A stretch of DNA of 64,000 nucleotides, from contig JABYQS010000148.1 in NCBI GenBank assembly GCA_022592435.1, positions 29,961 to 93,960 on the forward strand, read 5' to 3'. Positions 1 to 11,573 of this stretch are shown here, piece after piece (position 1 is the first letter of the stretch; each line of letters begins with the position of its first letter). Under the pieces are notes generated by a model, which was not told the origin of the DNA, ran no database searches, and saw nothing but the letters and a program-made list of their open reading frames with translations. The position numbers and the translations under genes were made by a program. This DNA comes from Cerioporus squamosus (lineage: Eukaryota > Basidiomycota > Agaricomycetes > Polyporales > Polyporaceae).

Positions 1-931
1 AGGGCACTCGCTTGGTCGACCTTGGAGCCGTCGATGAACTCGTCGGCCCCGAGGCTGCGAGCCATGGCTTCCTTGGACCCGTCGTTAGAGAGGGCGATCG
101 TCCTGAACCCCATCGCCGAAGCGAACTGGAGCGCGAGATGTCCGAGGCCGCTGCATAGGAGGGAACTCGTGAGTGCTTGTCACGCGGATTTTGGAGGAGT
201 ATGACCTACCCGATGCCTTGGATGGCCACGTACTCCGGAGGAGTTACAGTCATGTTGCGGAGTGCATCTATGGCAAAAGTCAACAAGGCTTCTCAAATAC
301 ACAATGATCAACAGTGTGTACGCACTGAAAGTCGAGATACCCGCACACAAGAGAGGAGCAGCCTCAGCGGGATCGAGGTCCTCCGGGACCGCGACGACCG
401 CTTCCGACCTGAGCGTGACGTACTCCGCATACCCTCCATCATGTGTGACACCTGCCAGACGTCCATGGTCAGCATATACAGGTGGGATCGAGGAGCCGAG
501 AACGGCACCATTGATGCTCTGGTTCTCGCAGGTCAGGTAGTCGCCCGCCCGGCACCGAGTACAGGTGGAACAGTGCCCCCCATGCCAGCCAGCACCGACG
601 CGCTGTCCGATCTTCCATTGCGTCTCCTGGCAGGACACCGCGACGACGTCTCCGATGACCTCGTGCCCCGGAACGCGTGGAAGGGGGCAAGGCATCACTT
701 GGACGGACAGATGTCGTCTCTGGAAGAGGATTGTGGTCGTCAACAACTAGATCGGTATGGAGGGACATCGACTTACGTTCCGCATACTCCGCACGCGAGG
801 ACCTTCACAACGACCTCCCCAGGGCTGGGGAAACGCCACGGGACAGTGAGCTTCTGTAGCTTGCCTCCGGGCTCGAGGAAAGCATATGCAGTGTAGCAGG
901 TGGGGTACTGTCTGACGACTGCTGGGCACAT
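1..931 (-). CDS. Zinc-dependent alcohol dehydrogenase, C-terminus cut by window edge
   Basis: Medium-chain NAD(P)-dependent alcohol dehydrogenase (GroES-like domain followed by the start of a Rossmann domain). Four exons on the minus strand fit: 931-777, 717-326, 267-210 and 150-1. All have GT-AG introns and conserved phase. Exon 1 carries the catalytic cysteine in ACGVCGT, and exon 2 the GHE motif. Exon 2 also holds the four structural zinc cysteines, in the pattern C-x2-C-x2-C-x7-C within HCSTCTRCRAGDYLTC. Exon 4 gives the GIGGLGHLALQFA dinucleotide fold. The first intron has to use the second of two adjacent AG acceptors to keep frame. The chosen start (MCPAVVRQYP) is the nearest ATG before the family's conserved AYAFLEPGG. 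The substrate-binding and C-terminal part lie beyond base 1. Family assignment is firm; substrate is unknown. Confidence 0.92.
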
Positions 932-2269
932 GGTGGAACAACGAGGAGTGCGTGCGTAGAAGTAGCAGAAGAGCAGAAGGCGGGTCGTGTTCGAATTGCT
1001 CCGAGCTGAGACCCCCACACCCACCTATATACCGTGCGGGTCCCGTATATGCTGACCAGCCGCAAGTCTGCACCATACTGCGGCGTGCAGGAGCGACCGT
1101 CCGTTGTGGCATTTCCTGCTTGCAGGTGACGGGTCGACGGGCGCGCTCGGGTCCGTAGCAAGCAGGCATAAAATGCCAGAGTTCGCCTGTCGTCTCTCAC
1201 CGTGGTCGGGACTTGCGGATGTGTCGGGACGCGGCATAAGAGGGGATCAACTCCTGACTCCGAGGACGACTCGGAGGCAGCAGAGGCTCAGGCGCAGTCG
1301 AGGAAAGCCGCGGGCTAAGCGGCACGCTCGTCTCGCGGAGGCGGCGTTGCTTGTTGACTTTTCTTATATGGCAGAGAGTGCTTCAGCTTAACAGGCTGAA
1401 CACCATATAGAATGGCCGAGGAGATCTGCAGGACGTGGATCACCATGTGAGAGAAGAGCGCAGCGCACGGACACCTATGCTGACCATATACTAGCTCCCC
1501 CGCGGAGATCTCAAAGCGTGCAGCGCAGGGCTCTGACGTGATGGAATCATTTTGAACGCCGACTTATAAGTCTCCTGTTGATTCTTTGCGGCTAAAGCGC
1601 ACAGTGGGTTAGCGTCCGCGGCTCCGATGATACAGTGGTGCGCACCATCGGGTGGTTCTGTGGCACAGGACGTAGTGCCGATGCCGACACTCGGTGGATC
1701 ACTGCAATCGGAGTGCTTGGCAACCCTGGCCACACTCCGCATGGCCGACTAGGTCGAGTATCTGGTCTCAGTCCTCCTAGTCACGTTGAAGAAGACCGCC
1801 AATGCTCAGTTGCTCGCGAGGGTCGAGTGGTACCAGGTGAAACCGCTCAGCAGTTTGTGATGTGTCTCTCCTTGGTGACCACAACGGACGAGCGGAGTCC
1901 GAGCACTCCGGGCCCGGGTTATGCATTGACAGATCCTAGTCTAACATAGTTAGTATTACGCCACATATGGTGTCGATGGAGGGAACACACTCACCGTCGA
2001 GGATAGTCCGGGTAGGCCGTTTGCGTTGCGAACATTATTTGTTAAATCTGTGTAAATACCCGCTGAACACGGCGAGGCTCACGCCACAAGTGGGTTCGGA
2101 ATAACGGGGTATGATCCTTGCTGCATCGATATCCAATCATCATACACATACAGACGCGAATCGAATATGCCCGGGACAACAATAGTACAAGGATGAAAAG
2201 GTGACGCGCAACAACACAAAACCCGAGGAGAAAGAATGGCTCGCAGGACAACACGAACCCAAGGAGACG
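932..2269. other. Intergenic region, no supported gene
   Basis: Apart from the candidate ADH TATA box, no frame here shows a recognisable protein or a coherent exon chain. Only short unrelated open frames are present. Confidence 0.5.
1026..1031 (-). promoter_or_regulatory. Candidate TATA box of the alcohol dehydrogenase
   Basis: A TATATA hexamer sits about 95 bp upstream of the proposed ADH start codon, on the ADH strand. Position and sequence fit a fungal core promoter, but nothing else supports it. Confidence 0.35.
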
Positions 2270-3471
2270 TCAGAGCATCGAGCGACTAGAGGAATCCGGT
2301 ATCGCCGGGGATTCCTGCAGCGCCTTGTGCTCGAACAAACGGTTCTCGAGCTCGAGCTCCAACCGTTCTTTGCCCTCTTCCGTGCCCCAGACTGCGTTCT
2401 CGGAGAGGTCGAAGGCACCAGTGCCAAACGTGTGTTCGTAGTCCCACCGTTGCTCGCCGGCACCCTTCACATGTTTGAGAAGACCCTGGAGGAAGTGGTC
2501 ACGGAGAAGTTGGTCTAGGGGACGTTTCGTAGGATCGGAGATGTGGTCGACACGAAGGACGCGGTCAACGATGTTCTCGTGTCCTGCTACGAACGCTGTG
2601 ATGCGGTACTCGTTCTGAAGAGCTGGAGTGAGCAGGAGCGCATGCGGATCAGTTAAGAGGAACATACGTCAGGATCGACACCGAACTCGTGGTCGGCCCA
2701 CGGTCTATGCAGATCGGCGCTGAGGAGAAGCATGTTTTGTATGGAGCCAATCTTCGAGTCTCCTCCCATGGAACTGATGCAAGCGGTGTCGGTAATGAGG
2801 GAGGCATAACCTCCAGCCGTCCACTAAGCCAACATGAGCGGTCACACGTGTAGCCGCAGTAGAGAGCGGTTCCACCTAGTAGAACCCGCAGCAGCAGAAA
2901 GCTAGACGACGCGTACCTCATTCATGTGGGCTCGAGAGAAGATATGAGAGGGTTGCAGCCCGCTCCACAAAGGACTATGCCCATACACCATGCACTTCCC
3001 GTCGCGTTCAACGAAGCGAGACAACTTGTGGTCACGTTCTTGGTGCCGAGTGGGTGTCGGTTGCCGCCGACGAGCGTGCTTGTGAGTCAAGTTGATATGG
3101 ATCGGCGAGCCATCTAGCAGTCGCCTTCAGCACAAACGAGGATTCTACAGGATGACGGAGCCTGCCTGCAGCTAGCAGAATGTAGTTCCCGGGCATCACG
3201 ATGTCGTCGCAGGGGAAATACTGCTCTGCATCGAATCTGTCGCCTCTAACCACAATCCAGTCGTTAGGAGTGTCGAGTAGAAGGTGCAGCCACTGGAAGA
3301 ATGTCGTCCAAGAGATAGTGCCATACTGGTGGAAGCCTGGGGACGCGTGAGGACTGCGAAGTGGTGACGACGATGCCTCTTGTACACACCTGCCAGCACA
3401 TGCCCATGATAGTCTCCAAGCACGACGTTGCGGTCCGCAGGGCGATTCCGGGTGAAAGTCCTGGAAGGCAT
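2270..3471 (-). CDS. HNH-endonuclease-domain protein
   Basis: Member of the HNH-nuclease-domain family expanded in mushroom-forming fungi; cellular role unknown. Five exons fit: 3471-3390, 3336-3166, 3113-2917, 2823-2668 and 2614-2270, giving 316 aa. The HNH core starts in exon 3 with FVERDGKCMVYG and the histidine-containing HIFSRAHMNE. It continues in exon 4 with NMLLLSADLHRPWADHEFGVD, supplying the asparagine and second histidine. The C-terminal exon has the family's DPTKRPLDQLLRDHF and WDYEH segments. The intron 3114-3165 begins with GC rather than GT; this is the only junction that joins LLAA to DGSPIHIN in frame. No signal peptide or membrane segment is seen. The domain is clear; whether the protein cuts DNA cannot be told from sequence. 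Confidence 0.85.
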
Positions 3472-3520
3472 GGTGAGGGAGAGAGGGAGGCGAACGCCTC
3501 GGAACGCGCTGGTCCCACAC

Positions 3521-3526
3521 TATATA
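3521..3526 (-). promoter_or_regulatory. Candidate TATA box of the HNH-domain gene
   Basis: TATATA about 50 bp upstream of the HNH gene's ATG. It lies in the roughly 520-bp divergent interval shared with the VHS-GAT adaptor gene. Inferred from position only. Confidence 0.35.
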
Positions 3527-3989
3527 CGCTATGCGGATGGAAGTGTAAGCCTTGGTGGAGGAGCTCACTCCGAGAGGAGTAGTTGCGTAAACAAACACGG
3601 TATGTATAGAAGGTTTCCAAGATCTTAGCTAGTAGCTGTCGCGATGGTTTGCTTGAGCGGGCACCCTTAGACGCAAAGAGGCGAGGATCGTCAGAACACG
3701 CGCAGTCGCTCCGAAAATGTGGCCGAGTTCAGCGCAGGCGACAGTTGTCACTAGTGCTGGCGAAAAGAGTGGTCTGAAAGATGGCAATGGTGGCAGGAAG
3801 AGAGAAGTATACCCGCACTTGTTGAAGTTGCGGCTGCGGCCGCACTTCGGCGGCTTTGCCCACGAGCGCCAGCCACGTTCCTCCGCCCTCGACGGCCATC
3901 TCGACGTCGGGCTCGTTCCCGGACCTCGTTACTGCTACTCTGAACCCAGATCTCGCTGTCTGAAACGGTCTAGAAGAAGGACATCGGTG

Positions 3990-5828
3990 ATGTTGTCCGC
4001 CGCGTCACCATCATGGCTATCCAACGTATCCCAGGTCGAGGTGCTCATTACGCGAGCATGCAATCCGACAATGGGCGAGCCCAACTATGCTCTTCACCTG
4101 GAGGTCGCAGAATTCATCAATCAAAAGAAGGCAAATACGTACGTTGCATACTCAGACTGTGCTGCTCGAATTGCTTGACTTAGATCGTCATCATGCCCTA
4201 GCCCGCGCGAAGCAGCCATGACTATCGCCCGCCTGGTGAACCACCGCAACCCGCACGTCGCCATGCTCGCCCTCGCGCTCCTCGAGACTCTCGTACAGTC
4301 CTGCGGATACCCCTTTCACCTACAGATCGCGACGAAGGAGTTCTTGAACGAGCTCGTCCGCCGCTTCCCCGAACGTCCCCCGCCGTTCCCTGGCCCAGTC
4401 ATGCAGAAGATCCTGGACCTCATCCACAACTGGAAGGAGACCATCTGCGTTGAGTCGCGTTGGAAGGACGACTTTAGCAACATCCGGGACATGCATCGGC
4501 TCCTCACTTTCAAGGGCTACCGCTTCCGAGACGTGCCAAGACAGTCTGCGGGCCCTTCTGTTGCCTCGGTGAGTCCCAGTATATGTGCGGCGGATATGGC
4601 TGTTTCCTAACAGCTGGTATGATTATCAGAACATCAAGTCCGCCGAGGAACTGGAAGCGGAGGATCGAGAAGCGCAGTCCGCGAAGCTGCAAGAGCTCAT
4701 CCGGAGAGGTACTCCCCGGGACCTCGCAGCTGCGCAGGAGCTCATGAAGACCCTTGCTGGTGCGAACCCCGATGCAAAACCGGACTACCGCACGCAAGCC
4801 CTGACCGAGCTGAACAAGCTCGAGAGCAAGGTCATCCTGCTGAACGAGATCTTGGATAACGTCGATACCACGAAGGGAGAGAAGTTTGTGCAGGGCGACG
4901 TGTATGACGTGAGTTCACCTTCCTGCTGCTCTGCCACCATGTCGTGACCCGGCACCAACAGCAAGTGGCCTCAATATTGCGGGACGCGCGGCCGAAGATC
5001 CAGAAGTGGATATCCAACGCCGAGACAGACGATCCGGAGTCATTAGGTATGTTCCAGCCTCCGTATCCGCTTCGGGAGTGCACTCACGCGCCCGTCGCAG
5101 ACACCTACCTCCAAATCAACGACCAGATCAACACCGTCCTCAACCGATACGAGTCGTATAAGAAAGGCGACTACACAGCCGCCGCCAACCCCATTCCCCC
5201 GGAGCTCTCAAACGGCGCTGGGCCCAGCGGCTCCCAGTCGGTCTCGCTCATCGACTTCGACGATGCCCCGTCGCAGTCGCAGTCCGCCGCACCCGTAGGC
5301 AGCGCGGGCGGAATCGACGAGCTTGCGAGCCTCTTCGGGCCAAGTACAACCGCCCCTGTGCAAAGCACGTCTCCCATACCTGTGACGTCGCCCGCCCCTG
5401 CTCCCAACATCCTGAGCAATTTCAGTAACTTGGGATATGGGCAGCCCGCGAACACGGGGTTGGGTATGGGTATGGGCTTCGGCGGGATGGGCATGTCCGG
5501 ACAGCCTCAGCAAACTCAGACACCACCGACGTACCAGGCTCCCACCCCGATGGCCCACAACAGTATGGGGATGGGCGGCCAGCCGCGCCGCGCCGGGACC
5601 GTCTCGCCTTCATCAGGAGCGCCTCTTGGCTCCATTCGCCTCGGCACCCCGTCGACACCCTCACATCCACCGCCGCAGCCGCAGAGCCCGGGCTACTTCG
5701 GGCAACCGATGCAGCCTATGCAGCCACAGCAGCAGCAGCAGCAGCAGTTCCAGCCAACGCAGCCAACGAACGGGCAGGCGCAGGCGCAAGGGAAGGATCC
5801 GTTCGCGGATCTGGTCGGGTTATTCTGA
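3990..5828 (+). CDS. VHS-GAT domain ubiquitin/clathrin adaptor (Tom1/GGA-like)
   Basis: Endosomal or trans-Golgi sorting adaptor of 535 aa. Exons: 3990-4138, 4202-4568, 4630-4908, 4962-5046 and 5101-5828. The VHS domain spans about residues 10-140 (VEVLITRACNPTMGEPNYAL through CGYPFHLQIATKEFLNEL). The GAT helices follow at about 190-310 (ELNKLESKVILLNEILDNVD, and QINDQINTVLNRYESYKKGD). Known VHS and GAT domains bind sorting signals, Arf or ubiquitin. The tail carries a clathrin-box-like LIDFDD, then a Pro/Gln/Gly/Met-rich stretch with seven consecutive glutamines, and ends DPFADLVGLF. There is no recognisable C-terminal GAE ear, so the architecture matches Tom1-like proteins better than canonical GGAs. 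The start was placed at MLSAASPSW, just before the VHS core; an in-frame ATG at 3717 would add an implausible basic leader. Confidence 0.88.
5727..5747 (+). repeat. CAG trinucleotide run encoding polyglutamine
   Basis: Seven perfect CAG codons in frame in the last exon of the VHS-GAT adaptor. It is a short microsatellite that may vary in length between strains. Confidence 0.9.
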
Positions 5829-6092
5829 CGGACTTCGAGCATTCGTATTTACTGGGGTTGGAGCATGTCTGTGTCGATGAGCGGATGTATGTTAGGTGTG
5901 CAATATGCCGCATCGAAATATTTGTACATGTCCTGGGGCGTTGACTTCGTGATGCTGTGAGAGTGCAGTCTCGGCAGAGCAGGTTTCAGATCTTCCGTGC
6001 GTGAAATTGCGTGCTGGTGAGTATATATGTACAGGCTGCGTGCTCATTGCATTGTCCGCACAGACTGAGCTAGGGTATATCGCTCGGGGCGT

Positions 6093-7159
6093 TCATGTGT
6101 AGAACTTGCGGTTCGGGTTGCTACCGAACAGGTCCGTCCTGATCTCGGGAAGCATCTGAGCGAAAACCATGACAGTCAGCAACGATGAGCACTTGTAGGT
6201 CAGGTAGACACGTACCCTGTCCTCCAGTAACCGTAGCCGTTCATCGAGGGTGTTGTCCAGCGTAATGCGCTCCGTGCCGCTTACCAGCTTCACACCACCA
6301 GCACTATGTCGCACATACGTTCATAAGTATCTCTGCAACACACTCACGAAACGGAAGATAGCACTCACATATCATCGCTCAACGACCCCTTCACCGATAT
6401 CTCGACCTTGCGCCCGCTGATCTCGGTATACTGCTCCGCCGCACCATCCGCAGCGCGCTTCACGAGGTCGACGTCTTTCTCGCGCGCGTGCACGGTGACC
6501 TCCGGCTCGAGGAGGGAGAGAATGCCCTGCACGATGATGCCCTCGAGGAACTGGACGTAGCGGGCCTCGTTGTTGGCAAGCTCGTCGATCGCCTCCCGGG
6601 CAGTCTGGAAGAGGTCCTGCAGGTGCTCCTCGCGCTGCTGGAGGAGCTTGAGACGGGACTTGTTCGTCAAGGTCGACTGGGCACTGTGCCGGAACGGGTA
6701 CGCAGGACGGGCGGGGACGGCGGTCAGCACGTGAACTAGGATTGGCTGTGGTAAATAGGGACGAGGCGAGACGAGACGTACATCTTCTGCGCAACCTCGG
6801 CACCCTTGCGCTTCTTCTCGTACTGCGCATCGATAGCTAGCTGCTCCTGCTTGACCAGCTTCGCCTGTACGTCATGCGGGTCTCAGCACCCGTGTAACAC
6901 TCCCCATACCCGTTTCCAACCCCCGGAACGGGAACATGCGTGCAGCGTACCTTCTCGATAGCGAACTCCTCGTCGGCTTTGACCTTAATCTCCCGCGCCT
7001 TCTCGAGGGCCTCCTGCTTGATGAACGCGAGCTGCGATCCGTGTCTGCGTCAGGCCACTGTGCGTGCATGGTGTGCGTATCCGCCCGCCAGACATAACGA
7101 CATACCATCTTGTTCATCTCGCTGAGGACCTCATCGTCGTTGAGCGGACGGTTCGCCAT
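6093..7159 (-). CDS. VMA4: V-type proton ATPase subunit E
   Basis: Peripheral stalk subunit E of the vacuolar H+-ATPase, which links the catalytic V1 sector to membrane subunits. Six exons fit: 7159-7106, 7031-6951, 6864-6782, 6683-6369, 6303-6216 and 6155-6093, totalling 227 aa, the usual family length. The N-terminal half is the expected long charged helix (MNKM, AFIKQEALEKAREIKVKADE, QYEKKRKGAEVAQK). The C-terminal globular part shows GGVKLVSGTERITLDNTLDE and ends PEIRTDLFGSNPNRKFYT. All introns are GT-AG and phase-consistent. A housekeeping gene, complete and without oddities. Confidence 0.96.
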
Positions 7160-9536
7160 CTTGTTCTGCGTGTACCAAGTGGGTCTTTGCTAGCAGAAGG
7201 GTGCCCGGGGAGGAGAAGGAAAAGATACTGAGGCCTGAGGTCAGAGCAACGAGCACTGCGCCGACCAGGGGTCCCCGATCCGGAAGTGGCGGCGCGGTGA
7301 CGCGTGACTCCCGTGACACGCTACGTCAGGTCGCCGCTGGAGTGTTCGGCTTGCTTGTTTTCCGCCATGTCTTGGAGTCCTCAAGACGTTGATGCAAGCT
7401 AGCTTGCAGATCATGCCGTATTATAGAACAAAAGAATGTTTACATGCCCGCTTTTTGATTGGGTACGTCGTCACCCTTCTATCTATTCGCTGGTGGGGTT
7501 ACGCTGACTGGCAGACCTGGGCCCAGGTACTGTATTTGCGTATCTGATGATGATATGGGATATGTTCATACACGGCCTCAAAGTTGTGATTCACTCCTCA
7601 TGCGAACCTCGGCAGGCCTGCCTGCTTCCAGGCTTTGTTTACACCCATGCTTATGGAGCTCGTGAAGCAACCGTCAACAATCAATACTCTGACAGCGCCC
7701 CAGGCTCCTCTGCCGTCCGCGTCGAATGGCGACATGACCAGAATAGCAGCGTACGGGTGCGTCTATAGAGGCCGCAGCCCGCTTACTACGAAGGCGGTGC
7801 GCCTTGGGTCATCTAAATAACACAGACTGTACCTGTACGTCTGAGAGCACTCGTACGTCTTCTCAAAGCGCTGACAGGCACTTGTCAGATTCGTCCGCAC
7901 TCGATGTCATGTCATGTCATGAAGCCCTCGAACTGTCCAAGGGCACAACATGAAGCTTGAAGGCCGCATCAGCAAGGGGACACGATAGGCGGTGCCTGCG
8001 GTCAGTCAGTCCACCCCACAGACATCACCGATGCTGACGAGCTGCGCAAATCTCGACGGGTAGCTACGTCGACGCATGGCACCTGTCCCTCGGTCGTTCT
8101 CGAGCCCGACGAAGGGTGATGTCGCTTCTCGTTCTCGCGAGTTCGCAAGCAAGTGCAGATGCCACCATAGGTTCGTCGTCGGTGTTTTCTTGCTTCTGAT
8201 CGTAAACTTGGGGCTATGCAGGAGGCGTACTCTACTTTGGTGACATCAAGGATGCCCTCAAGTGCATGCACCGCTGCTGAGTTGCTGCCCCTGCACGATC
8301 TGCACTAGTGTGCGTGGGCAGTACAGTGGGTGCCGGTTGTCCTCAACATGTCTACTCTATCAGTGCGCTTCCGGCTGTAGCTTCGCGTCCGATGTTGGGC
8401 CACCTCGAAGTCGTTCCGCCTCGACTTCGAGGACTTTACTTCATGATGTCAGGACGTCTTGGTACGGAAATTCTCCGATGCATGCTAGTCCACGGCTTTC
8501 ACTGCCAGTCTAAATGTTTGCGGTCTGACTCTCTGGACTCCCCTTCCAACGCGGACTTTGAAGTTCGATGTTGTGGTCTCCTGGTGGCGCAGGAGAGTGC
8601 AGGTAGATCATCCTGATTGCCGGGCAATATTAGCCTGCCCTGTACGACGGTCAATCTGACAATCATCTGCATGCGGGGCGAGCTGAGCCAGCAGGGCCTC
8701 GAAAGAACGCAGATGATGGTTCTCATCGTGATGGCACCGTCCTCGACTTGGTGGTGTGGTGATGGAGGGCCCATTTAGGTGGGGAAGCCTGTTCCGTGTG
8801 GGTTGCTCTCGGAGGCAAAAGTCTGCGATGCATTCGTCGATAATAATGTGGGCTGGCATCGAGACGGCTCGTGGTGATAGGAGCAACGAGCTGTGTGTCG
8901 TTGGACGGCAAGCGCACTGTGCAGTCGTCGAGTACGAGCGCCCCGTGCACCCAAATGCGGCAATCCCGTACACTGGGTTCGTTGGCGCGTGCGAGCACTG
9001 CCCGACGCAACCTCTCTCTCCTCCCCCTCCAGCTTCCCATCCATGTCTTCGCAGCGACATCTCGACGTCTTCTCTCGGCCAGCTGTCTTGTCATGCTGTA
9101 TTATGGCTCTCGGAGCGTAGGTGTACATGTTCGCGTGATAGCTGAGGAAATGATAGAAGTTGCAACTGATCGTTGGTGGCGATGTGGGATCAGCATACAG
9201 CGGGCAGCATGGCGACTCTGACCTGTCCATCATGGGAATAGGCTACGCGCCGAGGCAAGCAATGCGAGGGCCAATGGGACACCAAGACAACGCCGACGGT
9301 CTGACAACCGAGCGGTTCGTCGCCCTCAAGAGCCCGCGGCCGGCGTGTTCGCTTTCTGGTTCCCTCCCACCTTCATCCCAGTGGCCACCTTTTTCCTTCG
9401 CACATCGCAGGTCGATTGTACAGCTCCTTTCTTCACTTCACTTGTTCTTCGTCCCTTCCTCTTTTCAAGGAGCTTACAGTCACTTTCGCAACGCAAATCC
9501 TAAGCATCGCACGTCACGATCCCCCACGCACCCGTC
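7160..9536. other. Gene-poor region
   Basis: About 2.4 kb without a convincing gene. Many overlapping short open frames occur on both strands (for example 8262-8616 plus and 8723-9094 minus), but they share no family pattern and cannot be chained by plausible introns. A short pentamer repeat (GTCAT, three copies) lies at 7906-7920. Confidence 0.5.
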
Positions 9537-10546
9537 ATGAACGCAAAGCTCGCTGCCGCCAACCGTCACGTCATGGAACTCGCCCCTGCACCGGCTGCAC
9601 GCCCGTCACTTTCCGTCCGCTGCCCCGTCGCCCCGCTCGAGAAGGCTGCCATAACAGAGCTCGCAATGACGATCGCTGAAGAGATCGCCAGTCTCAGTCG
9701 CTCCCCGAGCCCCGTCGGGATCGACGTCCCCCTCAAACACTCAGGACTTGACCCCAAGACCCTGTCTGGTTTCCACGCCTGGCTCAAGTCCGCCCACGAC
9801 TATGATGCCAGTTTCAGTAGGCTCTTGGAGGACGATACTACGGCAGAGGTACTTGCTACCGATATCCTAGGTACGCCCGCATTCTCTCGCCTTGCAGATT
9901 GGCCCCGAGACCAATCATCGCCTTTCCGCGTACGTAGCGTCCCCAAGAACCCGCCAGAACCGAGCGTTGCCGAAGCCTCCCCCCAAGCAAGTGGGCTCCG
10001 GTTCGTTCGCGCTCTCCAGGCGCGCACGTCGTGCCCCCCGCGCCCCCATCGCTCTCGATGTCACAGCAGAGCCTGAGGAAGTCGCTATCCCATCTGCGGC
10101 CGTCAGGCAGTACGCTGCTGACATCGGCATGGCTCCCTACGACTCGTGGGCGGGCAAGAAGACTGGGTGAGCGCTCACTGAACTCCCATTCGAAACTTGG
10201 GGCGGATGCTGACAGCGCATGCAGCCTCATGTACGGTCTTCTGGCCTTAGGGCTGGTCGGTTCACCGATGTCGCCCTCAGCCGCCGCTCGCGCGGCCATC
10301 AAGTCCCCCGCGGTGCAGTCATCCTTCAACCCAGGAATGCGCCTGCGGCCTATCGCGCCGCTTGATGATCCTCGCGCGGTCATGCCAACGCGCACACCCG
10401 TCTTTGCCTCCTTCCTCGACTCGGTGCGCATGCCTGGTTACGACTTGGTCCAATCCCCGTGGGTGCCAGACCGCCAGTTCGCCAGCCTCGACGGCATGTT
10501 CGCCGAGCTGTCCTTCCCGGAGACCCCCGCCCCCGAGAGCGTATAA
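9537..10546 (+). CDS. Uncharacterised protein, 300 aa
   Basis: Not recognised. A three-exon model fits: 9537-9848, 9898-10166 and 10225-10546, with GT-AG introns of 49 and 58 nt, joining into 300 aa. The N-terminus (MNAKLAAANRHVMELA) has no signal peptide. The middle is basic, with an RRARRAPRAP patch, followed by an acidic segment (TAEPEEVAIPSAAVRQYAADIG). The C-terminal exon has a mildly hydrophobic YGLLALGLVG and a proline-rich ending. GC-rich third positions and the length of open frame across all three exons argue for real coding sequence. The first donor (GTACTT) is weak, and a second donor at 9871 is possible but leads into a frame that soon runs into a different, unlikely peptide. Confidence 0.6.
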
Positions 10547-11573
10547 GCTCGGTCGGGCTAGTCGGGTTAGACAAACGCACTTCCTCCCGGTCCGCGCCTT
10601 AAAGCGTGGAGTGCGCACCATGTGCGCATGCACACATTCACGAAGAGAAGTGTTTGTAGGTTCTGATGTTAGAGAGAGGTTTTAGAGACTCGGACTCTCT
10701 GGATATGCGGACCTTTCTTGCATTTGCACAAGTGACATTTACAATCATCGTTCAGTCGTCCCGTGTTTTCGCTCGTTGCATTCTTCCATTCGTTTTCGGT
10801 TACCGGCTCTCCCCACACATGCACATGCATACACCCGCGCACGTCCCCCATCGTTCCCCCCATGGCCACCATCTGCATCCCTGCATTCAACGAACTTTGC
10901 ATTCCATTTTTCCCGTTCATCATCGTGGTGTCGTTTCACTTTCATGGCTTCGTTGTCGTCTTTGCTTTCGTTTCGCAGTGCGCCCCCTGTACCAGTATGT
11001 CCGTATACGTAATTGCCTGTTCTTGCATACGACGTCACGACAATCGATGCAGGGGTTTTTCTGGTCAGGGAACCCACCCATACCTCCTCCTCCGCGTGCC
11101 CTCCCGACACCATGGGCTCCAACTTCGTCGAAGCCACCCAACCGGCGAACGCTTCTCGGTTTCATCTCCGACCATAGCGCAACTTGGTGAGCACATTATC
11201 CGGTTTGTAGCATCTGATGGGCCATGGCTGATGATTCTTCATCCCAGCGCAACGTAAATCTCTTCCCACCCGCGCTGTCTCGGGTACGAGCGCATCCAGA
11301 GCGCATCAACGACATGGGTGCCAGGCTGCCTCCGGCGGAACCATAGCAATCAAGTGCGGCGTTGCAATATCGAATTATGATGAATGGGGACTGGTCGACT
11401 TTTCAGTTTACACTGCACTCCGCCAGGACAGCCCCTGCTATAATGGCCGCCGCCAATCCCAGGAGACAAATGGATCCCCAGTCCACCGCGTCCACATCTC
11501 TTCTCGCTGCTTTCTGTGCTTCCTCGCCTCTCTGGCCACTGGCTTCCTAGACCGTGACGGTTCACGCGGGTTC
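10547..11573. other. Intergenic region, pyrimidine-rich
   Basis: 3' flank of the unknown gene and 5' flank of the following glycosyltransferase-like gene. T/C-rich on the plus strand, especially 10730-11000. The open frames over it are low-complexity and not convincing. Confidence 0.45.

Noticed and set aside
177..896. 239-codon plus-strand ORF over the alcohol dehydrogenase
   Set aside because: Antisense shadow of the ADH exons; no family similarity.
7906..7920. Short tandem GTCAT repeat considered as a CRISPR- or satellite-like array
   Set aside because: Only three copies of five bases; trivial microsatellite in a eukaryotic genome.
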